From positions 1-17,867 of the forward strand of contig JASLOV010000003.1 in NCBI GenBank assembly GCA_030745285.1: a DNA stretch of 17,867 nucleotides. The letters run 5' to 3'. The DNA is from Dehalococcoidia bacterium (GTDB taxonomy: Bacteria > Chloroflexota > Dehalococcoidia > UBA2979). The stretch's first letter is position 1; each line of letters opens with the position of its first letter. The position numbers were made by a program, and so were the translations under genes. The notes beneath the pieces were generated by a model. It saw nothing but the letters and a program-made list of their open reading frames with translations, was not told the DNA's origin and searched no databases. Shown here in pieces: positions 1-8,730 of this stretch.

Positions 1-2
1 CC

Positions 3-1781
<1,779 letters not shown>

Positions 1782-1793
1782 CGTTCGGGCCCG

Positions 1794-2579
1794 CTAGCGG
1801 TCTGCCCGCGCCCGTCTCAGTTCGGCAACGGCCTCGGCCGGGCTGCCACGCCAGGGCGCGCCGTGGCCGGGCAGCAACGTACGGCCGTCCAGCCGCTCCA
1901 CCACCGCGAGCGACGCCTCAGCCTGGTCGTCGTCGGAGTTCAGGCCGGAGGCCGGGCCGCGCCGGCCGGTAACCATGCTGCGGGTCACCAGCGTATCGCC
2001 GCTGAACAGCAGGCCGCGGTCCGGGAGGTGGAAGACGCAGCTGCCGGGCGTATGGCCGGGCGTGTGATGGACTATCGGGCGGCCGGGGACATCGATCGTT
2101 TCGCCGTCGGACAGTGCTGTCAGGTCGCGGACGACCGGATAGCGCGGGCCGCTGCGGACCGCCATTACCGCGGCGGCTTTCAGCATGAAGAGCCCGAACG
2201 AGAAGCTGCCGCTGGGCCTGCCCATCCGCTCTCGCCCCGCCGCGAACGGCTCGTCCTCGTCGTGGACGTAGACCCGCGCGCCGGCCTCGACGCGCGTGCG
2301 CTCGGCGACACCGACGTGATCGACGTGCGCGTGCGTCAGCAATACCGCGTCGATGCCTTCGATGCCGTGCCCGATCTCGTCCAGGCCGCGCAGCATGCGA
2401 CCCCAGTCGCGGCGCAGCCCGGCGTCGATCAGCGTGAGTTTGCCGCCCTGTTCCAGCGCGTAGAAATTGAAGTCCTGCGACCCCAGGTTCCAGACGCCAT
2501 CAGCTATCTGCTCGACCACGGTCCCGGCCTGCTTTCCACGCCGCGCGTTTTCGGGGCCAGCCGAGGATAGCAACCGCAC
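1794..2579 (-). CDS. Metallo-beta-lactamase-fold hydrolase
   Basis: This is a 261-residue protein, the usual length for a single-domain MBL-fold hydrolase. All metal ligands are visible, numbered from the longest start: the HxHxDH motif H83, H85, D87, H88 (THAHVDH), then H176 in HHTPGHTPGS, D195 in FSGDTL and H239 in LPGHG. This is a complete dinuclear zinc or iron site of the glyoxalase II/RNase Z/lactonase type, so a hydrolase is likely, but the substrate cannot be read from sequence. No signal peptide is evident, so it should be cytoplasmic. The start is uncertain: the longest frame begins with GTG at 2579, but homology-like sequence (VVEQIADGVWN) starts at a second GTG at 2519, which would remove a charged 20-residue leader and widen the gap to the formate dehydrogenase genes. 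It is transcribed divergently from that operon and converges on sbcC. Confidence 0.88.
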   Translation of the reverse strand: MRLLSSAGPENARRGKQAGTVVEQIADGVWNLGSQDFNFYALEQGGKLTLIDAGLRRDWGRMLRGLDEIGHGIEGIDAVLLTHAHVDHVGVAERTRVEAGARVYVHDEDEPFAAGRERMGRPSGSFSFGLFMLKAAAVMAVRSGPRYPVVRDLTALSDGETIDVPGRPIVHHTPGHTPGSCVFHLPDRGLLFSGDTLVTRSMVTGRRGPASGLNSDDDQAEASLAVVERLDGRTLLPGHGAPWRGSPAEAVAELRRARADR

Positions 2580-2617
2580 TTGCCGGACTCGACCGGCGGC
2601 GCGGACAATGCGCAGCA
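2580..2617 (+). promoter_or_regulatory. Candidate leaderless promoter of the formate dehydrogenase operon
   Basis: A -35-like TTGCCG (2580-2585), an 18-base spacer and a -10-like GACAAT (2604-2609) precede the GTG start at 2618 with only 8 bases between. Transcription starting about 7 bases after the -10 box would begin at or next to the start codon, giving a leaderless mRNA. No Shine-Dalgarno sequence is visible before 2618. This is inferred from pattern only. Confidence 0.4.
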
Positions 2618-3097
2618 GTGAGTGACCAAACGAACGAAGCCGAGGCCGATGCGACGCGCCCCGCGCCGCCGGTCGACGCGCCCGATGTGGTCGAAGCGCT
2701 CGAGACGCTGCCGCGTCGCCGCGACCAGTTGCTGCCCGCGCTGATCGCCGCCGAACACGCGCTCGGCTGGCTCTCCGAGGCCGCGATCGAAGACGTCTCG
2801 GTGCACACCCGTATCCCGCTCTCCGAGGTGTACGCGACCGCCACGGCCTACTCTGAGCTGCGGCTGGAGCCGCCCGTCGAGGGGCGCTGGCACGTCTGCA
2901 CCGGTGTCACCTGTCGCCAGGCCGGCGCCGACGCGCTGCTCGATGCACTTGCCGGCAGCGGCGAGAGCGCCGAACCGGTCGACTGCCGCTTCCTCTGCGC
3001 GCTCGCGCCCGTCGCTGAGCGCGGGGGCGCGCTCTTCGGCCGCTGTGAGGCTCAACGCCTGATCGCGCTTGCGGTCGAGGACGGGGACCGCTCGTGA
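2618..3097 (+). CDS. fdsG: NAD-dependent formate dehydrogenase gamma subunit (NuoE-like, 2Fe-2S)
   Basis: This 159-residue protein is of the NuoE/FdsG family. After a Pro/Ala-rich N-terminus comes a small helical domain (about residues 25-80, with ALIAAEHALGWLSEAAIEDV, typical of NuoE), then a thioredoxin-like domain. The domain carries the four 2Fe-2S ligands in the family spacing: C94 and C99 (C-x4-C), C123 and C127 (C-x3-C). In the complex it relays electrons next to the NADH/FMN-binding beta subunit in the cytoplasm. The start is GTG at 2618. An ATG at 2608 is in another frame and stops at once. It overlaps the next gene by four bases (GTGA), so translation is probably coupled. A NuoE of respiratory complex I is the alternative, but the adjacent molybdenum formate dehydrogenase subunit and the absence of other nuo genes argue for a formate dehydrogenase. 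Confidence 0.88.
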   Translation: MSDQTNEAEADATRPAPPVDAPDVVEALETLPRRRDQLLPALIAAEHALGWLSEAAIEDVSVHTRIPLSEVYATATAYSELRLEPPVEGRWHVCTGVTCRQAGADALLDALAGSGESAEPVDCRFLCALAPVAERGGALFGRCEAQRLIALAVEDGDRS

Positions 3098-4575
3098 CGC
3101 TCGACGCGCTGCGAGCCGCACACCCCGGCTTCGAGGGCGAAGTGCGCGTGCTCGTGCACGGCGGGACCTGCGGTCACGCCGTCGGCGTCGCCCCCCACGG
3201 CGGCTTCCTGCGCCAGTCCGCGGGCGACGCCTGCGCCGAGGCTGCCTGCGACGGGGCCTGCTGGGCTGCGCCGGCCGCGACGGTGCTGCGGCCCGGCCAC
3301 TCGCACCGTTTCGCCCGCCTCGACGAGACGGGGGTGGAGCCGTTGCTCACCTGCCTGGCGGGCTCGTGCGATGCGAGAGCCGATGACCGCGGTGAGCGCG
3401 AACACCGTGGCGGGCTGATGTCACGCCTCGGCCGCACGGACGGCACGCTGGCCGGCGCGCTTGCAGCGGGAGCGTACGAGGCGGCCGCGCGGGCGCTGGC
3501 GATGGCGCCGGCGGAAGTGATCGACGCAGTCGAGGCGATGGAATTGACCGGCCGCGGCGGTGCGCACTTCCCCACAGGGCAGAAGTGGTGCTTCGCGACG
3601 GGGGGCGAGCCGCCGGTGCTCGTCGTCAACGCGGAGGAGGGCGAGCCCGGGGTCTTCAAGGACCGCCACATGCTGGAGGGCGACCCGCACCGCGTGATCG
3701 AGGGCATGCTGATCGCGGCCCACGCCACCGGGGCGACCGACGCCTGCGTCTACATCAACGGGCAAGCCCGCCGCGCCCGCGCCGCCTTCGAGCACGCACT
3801 GGCCGAGGCCGCAGAGGCGGGCATCCTCGGCGGCGACGCCCTCGGCGCGGCCGTCGCGCTGACCATCGAGGTGCGGTCCGGAGCCGGCGGCTACGTCTGC
3901 GGCGAGGAGACCGTGATCCTCAACAGCATCGAAGGTCAACGTCCCGTCCCGCGGTTCAAGCCGCCACAGATCACGGAGGCCGGCCTCTTCGGGCGTCCGA
4001 CGCTGCTGAACAACGTCGAGACGCTGGCCGCCGCGACGCTACTGTTCGACCCGCCGGCCGCACCACCGAAGCTTGTCCCCCTCTCGGGCGCGGTGGCGCG
4101 ACCCGGGCTCTACGAGGTCGCCGTCGACGGCCAGGCGACGTGGGGCAGTCTGCTTGAGGCGGCCAGGGGCGGGGCACACGCCCCTCCAGGAGTCGGTTCG
4201 CTGCTCGTCGGCGGCCCCTCGGGCGTATTCGTCGCGGCGGAACAATTCGACGAGCCGCTGGAGATGGCGGCGCTCGGCGCGGGTGGTCTCGTCGCGCTCG
4301 CGCCCGGTGGCGAGGCGAACGTGACGCTCGAACTCGCCCGCTACAACGCCCGCGAGTCGTGCGGGGAGTGCACGCCCTGCCGCGAAGGGACCGTGCGGCT
4401 CGTCGAGCTGCTCGAAGCCCCGTCGCTCGACCGTCCGAAGCTTGATGAGCTGATCGATGTGATCACCGAGGCCTCGCTCTGTCAGCTCGGCGGCATGGCT
4501 GGCCGTCCGATCGCCTCCGCGCTCGCTACCTTCCCGCAGGCATTCTCGAACGGCGCCGCCGGAGCCGCAGAGTGA
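3094..4575 (+). CDS. fdsB: NAD-dependent formate dehydrogenase beta subunit (NuoF-like, FMN, NAD and 4Fe-4S)
   Basis: This 493-residue diaphorase subunit resembles FdsB/NuoF. Residues 1 to about 105 form a thioredoxin-like ferredoxin domain with C26, C47, C52 and C56. The first cysteine of the usual pair seems missing, so cluster binding there is doubtful. The NuoF core follows: GRGGAHFPTGQKW (153-165) and GAGGYVCGEET (from residue 263) are the NADH and FMN-binding glycine-rich segments, and C423, C426, C429 (CGECTPC) with C463 ligate a 4Fe-4S cluster. It should pass electrons between NAD+ and the iron-sulfur chain of the alpha subunit. The start is GTG, overlapping the fdsG stop by four bases, with a purine-rich ACGGGGA upstream. 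The stop overlaps the fdsA start in the same GTGA way, so all three subunits are probably made in step. Confidence 0.9.
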   Translation: MTLDALRAAHPGFEGEVRVLVHGGTCGHAVGVAPHGGFLRQSAGDACAEAACDGACWAAPAATVLRPGHSHRFARLDETGVEPLLTCLAGSCDARADDRGEREHRGGLMSRLGRTDGTLAGALAAGAYEAAARALAMAPAEVIDAVEAMELTGRGGAHFPTGQKWCFATGGEPPVLVVNAEEGEPGVFKDRHMLEGDPHRVIEGMLIAAHATGATDACVYINGQARRARAAFEHALAEAAEAGILGGDALGAAVALTIEVRSGAGGYVCGEETVILNSIEGQRPVPRFKPPQITEAGLFGRPTLLNNVETLAAATLLFDPPAAPPKLVPLSGAVARPGLYEVAVDGQATWGSLLEAARGGAHAPPGVGSLLVGGPSGVFVAAEQFDEPLEMAALGAGGLVALAPGGEANVTLELARYNARESCGECTPCREGTVRLVELLEAPSLDRPKLDELIDVITEASLCQLGGMAGRPIASALATFPQAFSNGAAGAAE

Positions 4576-7409
4576 CCCAGTCCCCCGTCGCTGCTCCGGG
4601 CACCGTCGCGCTCACCGTTGATGGCCACGCCGTCGAGGTGCCAGAGGGCGCCTCGCTGCTCGATGCGGTCGAGGCCGCGGCGGCGACACTCCCGCACCTC
4701 TGCAAGGCCGATGCGCGGGGCCCGCTCGGCGCTTGCCGCACCTGCCTCGTGGAGATCGAGGGCTGGCCTCGCCTCGCCGCCGCCTGCCACACCCCCGCCG
4801 CCGAGGGGATGGCCGTACTCACGACATCGGAGCGGGCGCAGACGGTGCGGCGAGGGGTGCTCGATCTCACGATCGGGATGTCGGGCGACGGCGCTGGCTC
4901 CGGGCAGGCTGCCCTCACGGCGCGCGAACACGGCCTCGACCGGTCGAGCTACGCGCCGGACGGCCCCGATCAGACGAAGGACGAGTCGAACGTCTTCTTC
5001 AGCCTCAACATGGCGGACTGCATCCTTTGCGGCCGCTGCGTCGATGCCTGCCAGCGCACGCAGCACATCGGCGCCATCGGCGTCAACGGCCGCGGCCATG
5101 ACGCCCGCATCGGCGTCGCTTTCGACGCCCCGTGGTCCGAGTCGATCTGCACCTCGTGCGGCCAGTGCGTCTCCGAGTGTCCGACGGGGGCGCTGCTGCC
5201 GAAGGCCGAGGCCCCTGCCACGGCGAGCGAGCGAGCCGAGCTTGCCGCCGGCGTGGAGAGCGAGGTCGTGCACACGACCTGCCCCTACTGCGGCGTCGGC
5301 TGCGGGCTGGCCGTTAACACCGTCAGCGGCGAAATCGCCTGGGTCGACGGCGAGCCGGAGAACGCCTCATCGCTCGGTATGACCTGTGTGAAAGGCCGCT
5401 TCGGCCTCGAGTTCGTGCACTCCGAGGACCGCCTGACCACGCCCCTGGTCCGCCGCGATGGCGAACTCGAACCCGCGAGCTGGGACGAGGCGCTCTCGCT
5501 CGTCGCGGAGCGCTTCGCCGCGGCCCGTCGCCAGCCCGGCAAGGACCCGTTCGCCACGATCGCCTCCGCGAAGGCCACCAACGAGGACGGCTACGTGCTG
5601 CAGAAGTTCACGCGCGCGGTGATGGGCACGAACTCCGTCGACCACTGCTCGCGGCTCTGCCACGCCCCCTCGGTCGTCGCGCTGATGGAGCAGGTCGGCT
5701 CCGGCGCGACCTCGAACTCATACGAGGACTACGACAACGCGGGCACGCTGATGGTGGTCGGCAGCGACACCAGCCAGAACCACCCCGTCGTCGCCTCGCG
5801 GCTGCGGCGCGCCGTGGAGGGTGGGGCGAAGCTCGTCGTGGTCAACCCGATCCGCATCGACCTCGCCGCCGTGGCGGAGGTCTTCCTCCAGCCGCGGCCC
5901 GGCACCGATGTCGCCCTGCTCAACGCCATGGCCCACGTCATCCTGCAGGAGGACCTCTGGGACCGGAGCTTCGTCGACGCCCGCACCGAGGACTTCGATC
6001 ACTGGCGCGCCGCCGTCGACGCCGCCACGCCCGAGGAGGCGGAGCGGGTCTCCGGCGTGCCGGCGGACGACATTCGTTGTGCAGCCCGGCTCTACGCCCG
6101 CCCGCACCGCAACGGCTCGTGCCTGATCTGGGGCATGGGCGTCACCCAGCACTCGATGGGCTCGGATAATGCGCGCGCGCTCGTCAACCTCGCGCTGCTC
6201 TGCGGCCAGGTCGGCAAGTTCGGCAGCGGCATCTCGCCGCTGCGCGGCCAGAACAATGTGCAGGGCTCCAGCGACTCCGGCTGCCTGCCCAACACCTTCC
6301 CCGGCTACGAGCCGCTGGACGGCCCGGCCAACGAGAAGTACTCCGCCGCCTGGGGCGTCGAGCTGGACCCCGTGCCCGGCCAGCAGTCGACGCGGATGAT
6401 CGAGTCGATGATCGACGACGAGCTTTCGACGATGTACGTCGTCGGCGAGAACCCGCTGCTCTCGGACCCGTACCTCGCCCACGCCCGCGAGGCCTTCGGC
6501 CGGCTCGACTTCCTGGTGGTGCAGGACATCTTCATGCACGAGACGGCGGAGGTCGCCGACGTGGTGCTGCCGGCGCAGTCGTTCGCGGAGAAGCGCGGCA
6601 CCTTCACCAACAGTGAGCGCCGCGTGCAGCTGATCCGCCCGATCGTCGACCCGCCCGGCGAGGCCCGCGCCGACTGGGACATCACCAACGAGATCGCCCG
6701 CCGCGTCAGCGACCTGCTGGAGCGCCCCTCGGACGGCTTCGAGCACGAATCACCGTCCGACATCTTCGACGAGATGGCCTCCCTGATGCCGATCATCGAA
6801 GGGCTCTCCCACGACCGCCTGGAGCGCGACGGCGGCATCCAGTGGCCGGTGCCCGACACCGGTCACCCCGGCTCGCCGCGGCTCTTCGACGACGAGTTCC
6901 CGCGCGGCCGCGGCCGCTTCATGCCGGTCGTGCAGGGCCCGCCCGCCGCGGAGCTGCCATCGCGGCGCTTCCCGTTCACCCTGATCACCGGCCGCTCGCT
7001 CTACCACTGGCACGGCGGCGCCATCACGCGGCGCGTGAAGGGCCTGGTCGAGACCGTGCCCGTCGTCTCCGTCGACATGCACCCGGAGGACGTCGAGCGG
7101 CTGGGGTTCGAGCACGGGCAGGACGTGCAGCTCGCCTCGCGGCGCGGCGAGATCATCGCGCAGGTACACGCCGTTCACCGCATGAAGCGGGGTGAGCTGT
7201 TCGTGCCCTTCGTTCAACTCGGCGGCGTCGCCGTCAACTTCCTCACCAACGACGTGCTCGATGCCGCCTCCGGCATCCCCGAGTACAAGGCCTGCGCCGT
7301 CCGCGTCGAAGCTGCCGGCACCCCCTCGCGCGCCGGTCGCCAGCGAGGCGGGCAGGCAGCAGGGCAGGGGCCGGGCGGGATGCGGAAGCAGGGGCAGCGG
7401 GGGCCATAG
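4572..7409 (+). CDS. fdsA: NAD-dependent formate dehydrogenase alpha subunit (molybdopterin, Cys-type)
   Basis: This 945-residue catalytic subunit has, in order: an N-terminal 2Fe-2S domain (C44, C55, C58, C72); two 4Fe-4S motifs (C150/C153/C156/C160 and C193/C196/C199/C203); then the molybdopterin oxidoreductase domain with its own 4Fe-4S site (C237, C240, C244, C272) and K274, the conserved lysine between cluster and cofactor. The active-site signature DHCSRLCHAPSV places the metal ligand at C363 followed by H364, the Cys-His pair of formate dehydrogenases, so selenocysteine is not used. Length and domain order match FdsA. The reaction is formate + NAD+ to CO2 + NADH, reversible in this family. 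The start is GTG overlapping the fdsB stop, with GGAG 7 bases upstream. The last roughly 30 residues are a Gly/Gln/Arg-rich tail that looks disordered. No fdsC/fdhD, fdsD or cofactor genes follow in this window, so maturation factors must be elsewhere. Mo versus W cannot be told. Confidence 0.93.
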   Translation: MTQSPVAAPGTVALTVDGHAVEVPEGASLLDAVEAAAATLPHLCKADARGPLGACRTCLVEIEGWPRLAAACHTPAAEGMAVLTTSERAQTVRRGVLDLTIGMSGDGAGSGQAALTAREHGLDRSSYAPDGPDQTKDESNVFFSLNMADCILCGRCVDACQRTQHIGAIGVNGRGHDARIGVAFDAPWSESICTSCGQCVSECPTGALLPKAEAPATASERAELAAGVESEVVHTTCPYCGVGCGLAVNTVSGEIAWVDGEPENASSLGMTCVKGRFGLEFVHSEDRLTTPLVRRDGELEPASWDEALSLVAERFAAARRQPGKDPFATIASAKATNEDGYVLQKFTRAVMGTNSVDHCSRLCHAPSVVALMEQVGSGATSNSYEDYDNAGTLMVVGSDTSQNHPVVASRLRRAVEGGAKLVVVNPIRIDLAAVAEVFLQPRPGTDVALLNAMAHVILQEDLWDRSFVDARTEDFDHWRAAVDAATPEEAERVSGVPADDIRCAARLYARPHRNGSCLIWGMGVTQHSMGSDNARALVNLALLCGQVGKFGSGISPLRGQNNVQGSSDSGCLPNTFPGYEPLDGPANEKYSAAWGVELDPVPGQQSTRMIESMIDDELSTMYVVGENPLLSDPYLAHAREAFGRLDFLVVQDIFMHETAEVADVVLPAQSFAEKRGTFTNSERRVQLIRPIVDPPGEARADWDITNEIARRVSDLLERPSDGFEHESPSDIFDEMASLMPIIEGLSHDRLERDGGIQWPVPDTGHPGSPRLFDDEFPRGRGRFMPVVQGPPAAELPSRRFPFTLITGRSLYHWHGGAITRRVKGLVETVPVVSVDMHPEDVERLGFEHGQDVQLASRRGEIIAQVHAVHRMKRGELFVPFVQLGGVAVNFLTNDVLDAASGIPEYKACAVRVEAAGTPSRAGRQRGGQAAGQGPGGMRKQGQRGP

Positions 7410-7416
7410 GGGCCCC
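7400..7416 (+). terminator. Possible hairpin at the end of fdsA
   Basis: GGGGCC (7400-7405) pairs perfectly with GGCCCC (7411-7416) around a 5-base loop that contains most of the fdsA stop codon. There is no T-tract, so it is not a standard intrinsic terminator. It follows a G-run cluster and sits in the short gap between convergent genes, which would fit a 3'-end structure. Confidence 0.3.
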
Positions 7417-7438
7417 AGCCCTCGGCCTCGACGGTTGG

Positions 7439-7879
7439 CTAGTCGTACTCGTCACGTCGCTTGCGCCGCTCCTTCGGGCGGACGATTAACGTCGCCAGGA
7501 CCGAGACCGCCGAGATCACGAGCGCGCCGGCAAGTGCGCTCCAGAAGCCGTCGACCGTGAAGTTGAGGCTGAGCTGTCCGGCCGCCCAGGCGGTCGCGCC
7601 CAGCATGGCGGCGTTGATGACGACCACGAAGAGCCCGAAGGTGAAGACGATCAGGCAGCAGGAGAACAGCATCGCGACCGGGCGCAGCAGCGCGTTCACG
7701 ATCGCAAAGATCGCCGTCCCCGCGACCAGCGCCTGCCAGTCGTCGATCTTGATGCCGGAGACGATCGCGGACGCCAGGAAGAGCCCGGCCGCGTTCACCA
7801 CCAGCCGGAAGCCCAGCGTCTGTGGCGACCAGTCAGGCGAGCCACCGCCGAATTGGAAGGTTACGCCACGTCCCTGCAT
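7439..7879 (-). CDS. Holin-family 4-TM membrane protein (YvlD-like)
   Basis: This is a 146-residue integral membrane protein. After a short Gly-rich N-terminus there are about four hydrophobic segments (roughly residues 22-42, 46-68, 72-97 and 110-135) and a basic tail KERRKRRDEYD. The order of segments, with IKIDDWQALVAGTAIFAIVNALLRP after the first helix, fits the bacterial 'phage holin family 4' proteins, such as YvlD. These are chromosomal, widespread and of unknown function despite the name. There are no phage genes around it. The ATG at 7879 has no good ribosome binding site but lies 9 bases after a -10-like TAGACT (7894-7889), so it may be leaderless. It converges on fdsA (29 bases) and is divergent from the YIP1-family gene. 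Confidence 0.82.
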   Translation of the reverse strand: MQGRGVTFQFGGGSPDWSPQTLGFRLVVNAAGLFLASAIVSGIKIDDWQALVAGTAIFAIVNALLRPVAMLFSCCLIVFTFGLFVVVINAAMLGATAWAAGQLSLNFTVDGFWSALAGALVISAVSVLATLIVRPKERRKRRDEYD

Positions 7880-7888
7880 CGTGGCGCG

Positions 7889-7918
7889 AGTCTAAGCGAC
7901 CACCGGGGCGCCTGACAG
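7889..7918 (-). promoter_or_regulatory. Candidate promoter of the holin-family gene
   Basis: On the minus strand CTGTCA (7918-7913), an 18-base spacer and TAGACT (7894-7889) resemble -35 and -10 boxes. Only 9 bases separate the -10 box from the ATG at 7879, so the message would be nearly or fully leaderless. Pattern only. Confidence 0.35.
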
Positions 7919-7920
7919 CG

Positions 7921-7940
7921 GCTGGTGGCGGCTGGTGGCG
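7921..7940 (+). repeat. Perfect 10-bp tandem repeat (two copies) between divergent genes
   Basis: GCTGGTGGCG occurs twice head to tail (7921-7930 and 7931-7940). It lies between the candidate promoters of the holin-family gene and the YIP1-family gene, overlapping where a -35 box for the latter would be. It could be a tandem operator or simple low-complexity DNA. Confidence 0.6.
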
Positions 7941-7959
7941 GCGGACCCCGCTATGGGCC

Positions 7960-8000
7960 TACGATCCGGCATCGCGAAGGGCGAGGGTGAGGGACGAGGG
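7960..8000 (+). promoter_or_regulatory. Candidate -10 box and G-run array over the YIP1-gene ribosome binding site
   Basis: TACGAT (7960-7965) resembles a -10 box with an expected start near 7972; no convincing -35 is visible. The next 34 bases to the ATG at 8006 hold four GGG runs (7979-7981, 7985-7987, 7991-7993, 7998-8000) with loops of 3, 3 and 4 bases, a canonical quadruplex pattern. The last runs (GAGGG) are also the only ribosome binding site. Confidence 0.45.
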
Positions 8001-8005
8001 TTTCA

Positions 8006-8557
8006 ATGCAAGCAGCCACCACTGACCGCTCGATCGTCAGCCGCATGATCCGCGCGGCTCGACTCGACAAGGACGTCTACGAGGAGGTCGAGCACGACCG
8101 CGATGCCACGGGGCAGGCCGCGACGGTCGTGATCGGCACCAGCCTCGCCGCCGGCATCGGCGCCGCCATCAGCGGCGGCAGCGACGGTGCGGGCGACGCG
8201 GTGCTCGGCCTGCTGGTGGTCGCAGCGTTCAGCGTCATCGGCTGGGCGGTGTACGCCTGGATCACCTACTTCATCGGCACTCGTTTCCTGGCAGGTCCGG
8301 ACACCAGCGCGGACTGGGGCGAGCTGGCGCGGACGCTCGGTTTCGCGAATTCGCCGAGGGTGCTCATGATCCTTGGCGTCGCGCCGGCGCTGGCCGGGCT
8401 CATCGGGCTAGTCGTCGGGATCTGGATCCTGGTCACCACGGTCGTGGCGGTCCGGGCCGCGCTCGACTTCACGCCCGGCCGCGCCATCGGCACGGTGCTG
8501 CTCGGCTGGGTGGCGCAGGGCATCGTGTACGGCATCGCCTTCGCGCTGCTCGCCTGA
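8006..8557 (+). CDS. YIP1-family integral membrane protein
   Basis: This 183-residue protein has a cytoplasmic N-terminus (about residues 1-38, SRMIRAARLDKDVYEEVEHD) and then about four to five hydrophobic helices: roughly 40-60, 66-92, 115-140, 140-155 and 163-182. The N-terminal segment followed by the helix bundle is the pattern of bacterial Yip1-domain proteins. Their function in bacteria is unknown; eukaryotic relatives act in membrane traffic. The ATG at 8006 lies 5 bases after a repeated GAGGG ribosome binding site. It stands alone between a divergent membrane-protein gene and a broken acetyltransferase gene, so context says little about its job. Confidence 0.82.
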   Translation: MQAATTDRSIVSRMIRAARLDKDVYEEVEHDRDATGQAATVVIGTSLAAGIGAAISGGSDGAGDAVLGLLVVAAFSVIGWAVYAWITYFIGTRFLAGPDTSADWGELARTLGFANSPRVLMILGVAPALAGLIGLVVGIWILVTTVVAVRAALDFTPGRAIGTVLLGWVAQGIVYGIAFALLA

Positions 8558-8598
8558 CGGCCACGCCGGGCGGCTGGCAGAGGCGCTGACCGCCGGGG

Positions 8599-8730
8599 TA
8601 CGATCTCACCCTCACCGGTCTCGCCCGCCGGTTCACCCATCGCCAGGCAAGCCTGACCGAGCCCGCACGCGCGGGTCCGAGGGCATCGCTGCGGGGCACG
8701 ACGACAAGACACTTCAGTGGGGGACCGATC
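8599..8730 (+). promoter_or_regulatory. Long leader of the acetyltransferase gene with a -10-like box and small dyads
   Basis: TACGAT (8599-8604) repeats the -10-like box seen before the YIP1-family gene, but here lies 126 bases before the ATG. The leader contains a 12-bp palindrome CAGGCAAGCCTG (8644-8655) and a hairpin with arms CCCGC (8662-8666) and GCGGG (8671-8675). GGGGGA shortly before the ATG at 8731 would serve as ribosome binding site. I recognise no known riboswitch. Confidence 0.3.

Noticed and set aside
1863..2570. A 235-codon plus-strand frame opposite the metallo-beta-lactamase-fold gene
   Set aside because: The minus-strand product has all metal ligands; the plus-strand frame is a compositional shadow.
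7439..7879. Holin-family gene as a sign of a prophage or phage lysis module
   Set aside because: No endolysin, capsid or integrase genes are near; this family is common in chromosomes without phage context.
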